A stretch of DNA of 64,000 bases from Streptomyces atratus (GTDB lineage: Bacteria > Actinomycetota > Actinomycetes > Streptomycetales > Streptomycetaceae), in contig NZ_BMRN01000014.1 in the NCBI RefSeq assembly GCF_014648655.1, positions 1 to 64,000 of the forward strand. The letters are read 5' to 3'. Shown one piece after another: positions 60,024 through 64,000 of the stretch. Every line of letters begins with the position of its first letter. Position 1 is the first letter of the stretch. The notes below the pieces were generated by a model. The model did no database searches. It saw nothing but the letters and a program-made list of their open reading frames with translations, and had not been told where the DNA came from. The position numbers and the translations under genes are program-made.

Positions 60024-61529
60024 CTAAGGCTTTGTCCGCACCCGCGCCGCCACCCACGCCCCCACCAGCGCCACCCCCGCCATCGGCAGGAAGACCGCCG
60101 CGAACGCCCCCGGATGCGCCCCGGAGGCCCCCGCCTCCGCCGCTTCGTGCACGGCCCCCACCGCACCTCCGCCGAGCGCGGCGAAGGCCGCTCCGCCCGC
60201 GGCCAGCAGCAGGACGTTCGACAGCCCGTCGGAGATCTGGAGGGCGGCCGAGTTCGCCCCCGCTTCCTCCGGCGCCGACAGCTTCAGCAGCAGCACGCTC
60301 GTCGATGCGATCACCATGCCCATGCCGAAGCACCCGAAGGCCCACGCCACGGCCACGGTCCAGACCGGCACCCAGTCGATCAGCACGGACGGCGCGGCCG
60401 CTATCGCCGCGGCGACCAGCACCATGCCACCCACCATCAGACGTTCCCGGTACGGCTCGAGTCGCGGCCGGGACTGCACATACGAACCGAGCGCCCAGGT
60501 CGCACCCCCCGCCGCGAGCGAGAGTCCGGCCATCGTCGGGCTCAGGCCGCGCTGGGTCACCAGCATCAGCGGTACGAACGACTCGGCGGCGACGAACGAC
60601 CCGGCCGCCACCCCGCGCAGCAGCACCACCGAGGGCAGCCCACGCGCCGCCCGACCCGTGCCCGGGGGCAGCAGCCCGCGCACCGCCGGGACGAGCAGCC
60701 CGAACCCGACGACGGCCGGAAGCAGCGCAAACCAGTTCCGCTCCTGCCCGGCGTACTGGAGCAGCCCCGCCCCCAGCGAGATGCCGAGCGCAAGGAGGAT
60801 GCGGCGCCGGTCGTACGGCTCGACGGGCGCCGCGGGGTCGGCCGGCCCCGACGCCCGGCGCCGGATCGCGGGCAGCGCGAGCGCCAGCGGGAACACCACC
60901 AGTACGGGGATGCCGATGAAGACCCACCGCCACCCCAGGTGCTCGGTCACACTCCCGGCGGCGAGCGGCCCGACGACGGACGGAATCACCCAGCTCGCGG
61001 CGAACGCGGCCATGATCGACGGCCGCAGATGCTCCGGGTAGGCCCGGCTGATCACCACGTACAACGCCACGATCACCAGCCCGCCGCCGAGCCCCTGGAC
61101 GGCCCGCCCGGCGATGAACATCCACATGCTGCCCGCCGTACCCGACAGCAGCAGCCCCACCCCGAACGCACTGATCCCGGTGGCCAGCGGCCCCAGCGGC
61201 CCTCGCCGGTCCGCCCACTGCCCGGAGAGGACCATGGCGAACAGGCTGGTGGTGAAGTACGCGGAGAACGCGAACGCGTAGAGCGGGATGCCGTGCAGCT
61301 CACGGGCGGCGACCGGCATCGCGGTCCCCACGGCCGTCGCCTCGAAGGCGATCAGGAACACGACGGAGACGATGCCGACACTGAGCGCCCGGTAGGTACG
61401 CCCGAGCACCCCTCCGGATTCGACGGGCGGGACCGGAATCGCCGCTTCTATGCCGGTGCCGGTGCCGGTGCCGGTGCCGGTACTGCTATCGGTATCGGTT
61501 CCGGCGTCTCGTGGTTCCAGGGCACTCAT
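60024..61529 (-). CDS. MFS transporter (DHA2-like, 14-TM)
   Basis: 501 residues from the ATG at 61529. A Thr/Gly-rich N-terminal stretch (T-G-T-G repeats) precedes about 14 hydrophobic segments with motif A (SGQWADRRGPLGPLATGISA) and G-R-A-V-Q-G-L-G-G-G. Efflux of drugs or metabolites is the likely role. The next gene on the same strand is the antitoxin, 33 bases away, with the operator between. Substrate unknown. Confidence 0.88.
   Translation of the reverse strand: MSALEPRDAGTDTDSSTGTGTGTGTGIEAAIPVPPVESGGVLGRTYRALSVGIVSVVFLIAFEATAVGTAMPVAARELHGIPLYAFAFSAYFTTSLFAMVLSGQWADRRGPLGPLATGISAFGVGLLLSGTAGSMWMFIAGRAVQGLGGGLVIVALYVVISRAYPEHLRPSIMAAFAASWVIPSVVGPLAAGSVTEHLGWRWVFIGIPVLVVFPLALALPAIRRRASGPADPAAPVEPYDRRRILLALGISLGAGLLQYAGQERNWFALLPAVVGFGLLVPAVRGLLPPGTGRAARGLPSVVLLRGVAAGSFVAAESFVPLMLVTQRGLSPTMAGLSLAAGGATWALGSYVQSRPRLEPYRERLMVGGMVLVAAAIAAAPSVLIDWVPVWTVAVAWAFGCFGMGMVIASTSVLLLKLSAPEEAGANSAALQISDGLSNVLLLAAGGAAFAALGGGAVGAVHEAAEAGASGAHPGAFAAVFLPMAGVALVGAWVAARVRTKP
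61451..61480 (-). repeat. Hexanucleotide repeat in the MFS N-terminus
   Basis: TGCCGG occurs five times in a row, encoding alternating Thr and Gly. The number of units may vary between strains without shifting the reading frame. Confidence 0.75.
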
Positions 61530-61715
61530 GAGCCCAAGAGTAAGGGGCAAGATCTTATGTGGCCCCTGTCGCGAGTCGGTCCGCCGCTCGTCCGTTGGTC
61601 GTAGGTCCGGAGCGCCGATCGTGAACGCGGTATGGCAGTCGCATTGCGGCCCGCCCCGCACCCTTGAGCAGCGCGGACACCCGGCCCTACGGTCGAACCA
61701 CGACGAGGAACACAC

Positions 61716-61790
61716 GGCCGTGTGCCCGAGTGGTTCAGGGGCTCGACTGCAACTCGAGTTACACCGGTTCGAATCCGGTCACGGCCTCCA
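61716..61790 (+). tRNA. tRNA-Cys (anticodon GCA)
   Basis: Acceptor GGCCGTG (61716-61722) pairs with CACGGCC (61780-61786), with discriminator T at 61787 and CCA encoded at 61788-61790. The anticodon stem CTCGA/TCGAG carries the loop CTGCAAC, anticodon GCA at 61749-61751. D and T arms are complete. The total is 75 bases with CCA. A U73 discriminator and GCA are both typical of cysteine tRNA. Confidence 0.95.
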
Positions 61791-61796
61791 CGCAGT

Positions 61797-61850
61797 ACGC
61801 CCGCCCAGCACGCGTCATCTGTCGCGCCGGGCGGGCGTCGGCGTTTTTCA
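61797..61850 (+). terminator. Terminator after tRNA-Cys
   Basis: A perfect 10-bp stem (ACGCCCGCCC with GGGCGGGCGT) and a 22-base loop are followed by a run of T at 61846-61850. This is one of the few T-run terminators here. Confidence 0.75.
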
Positions 61851-62432
61851 GGAACAGCCCTGGGCCTTGAGCACGGACGGTACGAAACCGTTGATGAATT
61901 CCTTCAGCGCTTTGCGACGGTCGGCGACGTCCTCGGGCACCGGCTTGGATTCGCCGAGTTCGACAAGGACAGCGTATTTCCGCGCGGAACCCTGATAGGC
62001 GCACTCCTTCACGGTGAACGCGAAGCGGTCCATGATGCGGGTGCCCCGGTACTGCGCACCGTCCTTCGGCGCGGCATCCTTCCCCAGTCTCAGGTACCAG
62101 TCCGCGTCGGCGAAGGGGTCGGCGTCCGTGTTCAGTACGTCCCCGACGACGGACAACGCGGGGCGCTCGTCGACGGTGAGCGCGCAACGGAGACTGCCGG
62201 GGGCAACCCCGGAATCCCGCTCCGCGAGCTTCTCTCCGTCCGGCAGCAGCGGTTCCAGCGTCTCCCCGCCGACGTCGACACCGCAGAGCCGGTCCGGCAC
62301 GGAGTAGCCACGCCCCCCGCCGTCGTCACCACTGCTACAGGCCGACACGGCCAGCAGCGCGGCGCACAGGCCGGCAGCGGCCGCATGGCGGGTGAAGAGT
62401 CGTGTACGACGACTGCCTGTCGCAATGTTCAC
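61848..62432 (-). CDS. Putative lipoprotein
   Basis: 194 residues from a GTG at 62432 with GGGGGA upstream. The lipobox is L-A-V-S-A-C, with the Cys at about residue 33, followed by S-S-G-D-D-G-G-G. The mature part has two further Cys pairs (RLCGVDV, LRCALTV, KECAYQG, AQGCS). The start overlaps the stop of the upstream gene by 4 bases, so the two are coupled. No family recognised. Confidence 0.8.
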   Translation of the reverse strand: MNIATGSRRTRLFTRHAAAAGLCAALLAVSACSSGDDGGGRGYSVPDRLCGVDVGGETLEPLLPDGEKLAERDSGVAPGSLRCALTVDERPALSVVGDVLNTDADPFADADWYLRLGKDAAPKDGAQYRGTRIMDRFAFTVKECAYQGSARKYAVLVELGESKPVPEDVADRRKALKEFINGFVPSVLKAQGCS

Positions 62433-64000
62433 TGGTCCCCCAAAAGACCCTTGGCCCGGTCGTTGCCGTCGAAGGCCGCACCGTTGATGTCGTCCGTCGC
62501 GGTGTACACGCTGCGGCCGCTGTCCGGGTTCTTGGCCTCCCACTGACGGGCGAGCTCCGCGAGCTGCTGCTCACGCTGCCCGAACGTCTTCGAGTTGGTC
62601 TCCTGGATCTCGCCGTCGATACGGTCCTGCTCCTCCAGCTGCCAGCGATAGGCGAGAGCGTCCACGCCGCGCTGGACAGCATCGCCGGCCACCGGAATGA
62701 AGTTCGCCGCACCGCCGAAGCCGTGGTACAGCCACTTCGCGTTCCAGGAGGGGTCCTCCTTGTCGGTCTTCAGCGCCTGATAACGCGCCTCCTCCAGGAA
62801 GCCGGTGGTGTGACCGGCTCGCAGCAGCGTCTCTCTGGGGTCCTTGGGGTGATCGTTGTTGATGTCCTGGACCATCTCCTTGTTCAGCGCCTCGTTGAGG
62901 ATTCCGTACGCATTCTGATCACGCGACACCTGCTTGGCGACCGCGATCAGGTCGTGGCGGTCCAGGAGCTTCGGATCATTCGGGTCGTCGGCCAGCGCAC
63001 TCGCGGAGTAGTGCACTTCATCCGAGTGATTGCCCAGCACGATGGCCATGTCGTCGCGCATCTCGGACGGGAAGTCGTCCCCCGCCTCCGCGATGTACTT
63101 GAGTGACCGCTCCAGTACTTCCCGGTGTTGCGGACCATGCGCCGCCAGCGGGGCATCGGGGTCGTTCGGATTCATTCCGGTGGCCGCAGCGAGCAGGGCC
63201 TTGCCCGTGGCATCATTCGCCTGGTTCGAGTCGCCGTGGTTCAGCGGGGTGTCGTCGAACACATCACGCTTGCCCGAGAGTAGATACTGGGCGTTGTCGT
63301 TGGGTTCCGTCGTGTTGAAGAAGTCCGTTGCCGCGTCGGGGCTGTTGGACAGCGCCTTCATGAAGCCCGTCATCGGATCCCGTCCGAATTCCTCGCCCAT
63401 GAAATTGAGTTTGCCCGGTCCACCCATCCCGTCGTTCCAGTAGTGGGACGGCAGCTTCATCTTCTTCTCGGTGGCCACCAGCGCATTTCCGTAGTCGTTG
63501 AGGAACTTGTCGTCGTAGTCCCCGACCCGCATGAAATTGCTCATGATCTGGAAACCGTAGACGCGGGAGCCCCGGGTCTGGATCTGCTCGTCCCCGAGCT
63601 TCACCATGTCGCGTTCCCAGGTCTGCATCGCGGGGCTGTCGGACTGCGTCGCCCCCGCAAGGACCAGGCTGAAGTTCTTCTGCATCTCCGCCATGTCGCC
63701 ACGGCGGGACCGCATCAGATCTCCCCCGTCACTGACGTCGGCCAGATCCGCCCAGAAGTCGAGCGTTCCGCGCGCACCGAGCGTGGTGGCGAACTTCTCC
63801 TGGAAGAGCGGGTTGTCCTTGTACCGTGCCAGCGCCTGGTTGAACCTGTCGAACTCCTCGGGGGACATGTCGTCCCCCTTCTGCTTGACGAGACGCGCCA
63901 CGTCCTCGGCCGACTTGATCGCCTCCGCCGCGTCCTTCTGCTCCTCACCCAGGTTCTCGTACTCGGGCGCGTTGAAGTCGGGGCGGTCCGTGACGTTGGC
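62429..64000 (-). CDS. Large protein C-terminal part, DUF6571-like (runs off right edge)
   Basis: At least 523 residues; the frame is open to the window's end, so its start is outside. Visible motifs: GGDLMRSRRGDMAEMQKNF, GFQIMSNFMRVGDYDDKFLN with DYGNALVATEKKMKLPSHYW, then S-P-D-A-A-T-D-F-F-N-T-T-E and NHGDSNQANDATGKALLAAA. The pattern is like the DUF6571 group of large Streptomyces proteins that carry a WXG-like head, recalled from memory. Coupled to the downstream lipoprotein. Possible role in a secretion-linked system is only a guess. Confidence 0.7.
   Translation of the reverse strand, partial: ANVTDRPDFNAPEYENLGEEQKDAAEAIKSAEDVARLVKQKGDDMSPEEFDRFNQALARYKDNPLFQEKFATTLGARGTLDFWADLADVSDGGDLMRSRRGDMAEMQKNFSLVLAGATQSDSPAMQTWERDMVKLGDEQIQTRGSRVYGFQIMSNFMRVGDYDDKFLNDYGNALVATEKKMKLPSHYWNDGMGGPGKLNFMGEEFGRDPMTGFMKALSNSPDAATDFFNTTEPNDNAQYLLSGKRDVFDDTPLNHGDSNQANDATGKALLAAATGMNPNDPDAPLAAHGPQHREVLERSLKYIAEAGDDFPSEMRDDMAIVLGNHSDEVHYSASALADDPNDPKLLDRHDLIAVAKQVSRDQNAYGILNEALNKEMVQDINNDHPKDPRETLLRAGHTTGFLEEARYQALKTDKEDPSWNAKWLYHGFGGAANFIPVAGDAVQRGVDALAYRWQLEEQDRIDGEIQETNSKTFGQREQQLAELARQWEAKNPDSGRSVYTATDDINGAAFDGNDRAKGLLGDQ

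Overview
The window is chromosomal DNA of a Streptomyces species. Base composition is very GC-rich and codons end almost always in G or C. GTG starts are common, and so are AAGGAG/GGAGG ribosome binding sites. An SsgA-family sporulation protein, GlcNAc phosphotransferase genes with DasR-type operators and a Mec/CysO/CysM cysteine pathway all point to the same genus. Gene order from about 13.8 to 48 kb (class A PBP, bcp, rdgB, rph, nagF/nagE1/nagE2, cysM/cysO, clpS, pncB/pncA, ssgA-like, hpd) looks like the conserved Streptomyces core; this is a judgement from memory, not an alignment.

Layout. 0-4.5 kb is accessory: a tectonin-repeat protein cut by the window edge, a small secreted protein, a frameshifted FMN-reductase remnant, a three-repeat IPT/TIG protein, a small membrane protein, a MepB-family protein and a lipoprotein. 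4.5-13.6 kb holds a TetR/MFS efflux pair with a candidate operator, a DUF445 membrane protein, a secreted SGNH hydrolase, a DUF1707 protein and a three-gene ABC-2 exporter. 13.8-18.4 kb carries a class A PBP, a Gdx/SugE-type SMR transporter behind what reads as a guanidine-III (ykkC-III) riboswitch, a GroES-like protein, a DUF3618 protein, Bcp peroxiredoxin and tRNA-Leu(UAG). 18.4-23.7 kb has rdgB, rph and the GlcNAc PTS genes with three DasR-like sites. 23.7-33 kb has an MBL-fold hydrolase, a membrane-anchored MazF-like protein, cysM-cysO behind a Cys-containing leader peptide, mec, an amino-acid permease, DUF2017, clpS, and pncB/pncA for NAD salvage. 33-42.8 kb has a secreted M6 metalloprotease, two RDD membrane proteins, an SsgA-like protein, an FAD-linked oxidase and a TPR protein. 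43-48.6 kb has hpd, an Lrp/AsnC regulator and a four-gene OpuC/ProU-like importer. 48.6-52.4 kb has an ArsR-like regulator/MFS operon with a clear operator, a YlbL-like Lon-domain protein and an IclR regulator. 52.7-57.4 kb is a cluster of three secreted beta-sandwich proteins, one with a WxL-like C-terminus. 57.5-64 kb has a DEAD-like helicase, a Doc toxin with a ribbon-helix-helix-like antitoxin and palindromic operator, an MFS transporter, tRNA-Cys(GCA), a lipoprotein and a large DUF6571-like protein running off the right edge.

How the genes work together. GlcNAc uptake combines NagF (EIIB) with two EIIC proteins, probably under DasR. Sulfur is carried on CysO, used by CysM and released by Mec; in this genome CysO extends 20 residues past its Gly-Gly, so trimming must come first. 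PncA and PncB form the nicotinamide-to-nicotinate-mononucleotide salvage route. HPD sits divergent from an AsnC regulator and an osmolyte/choline-type importer. The least described pieces are the 52.7-57.4 kb secreted-protein cluster, the amino-acid permease leader with competing hairpins, and the Doc/RHH locus.
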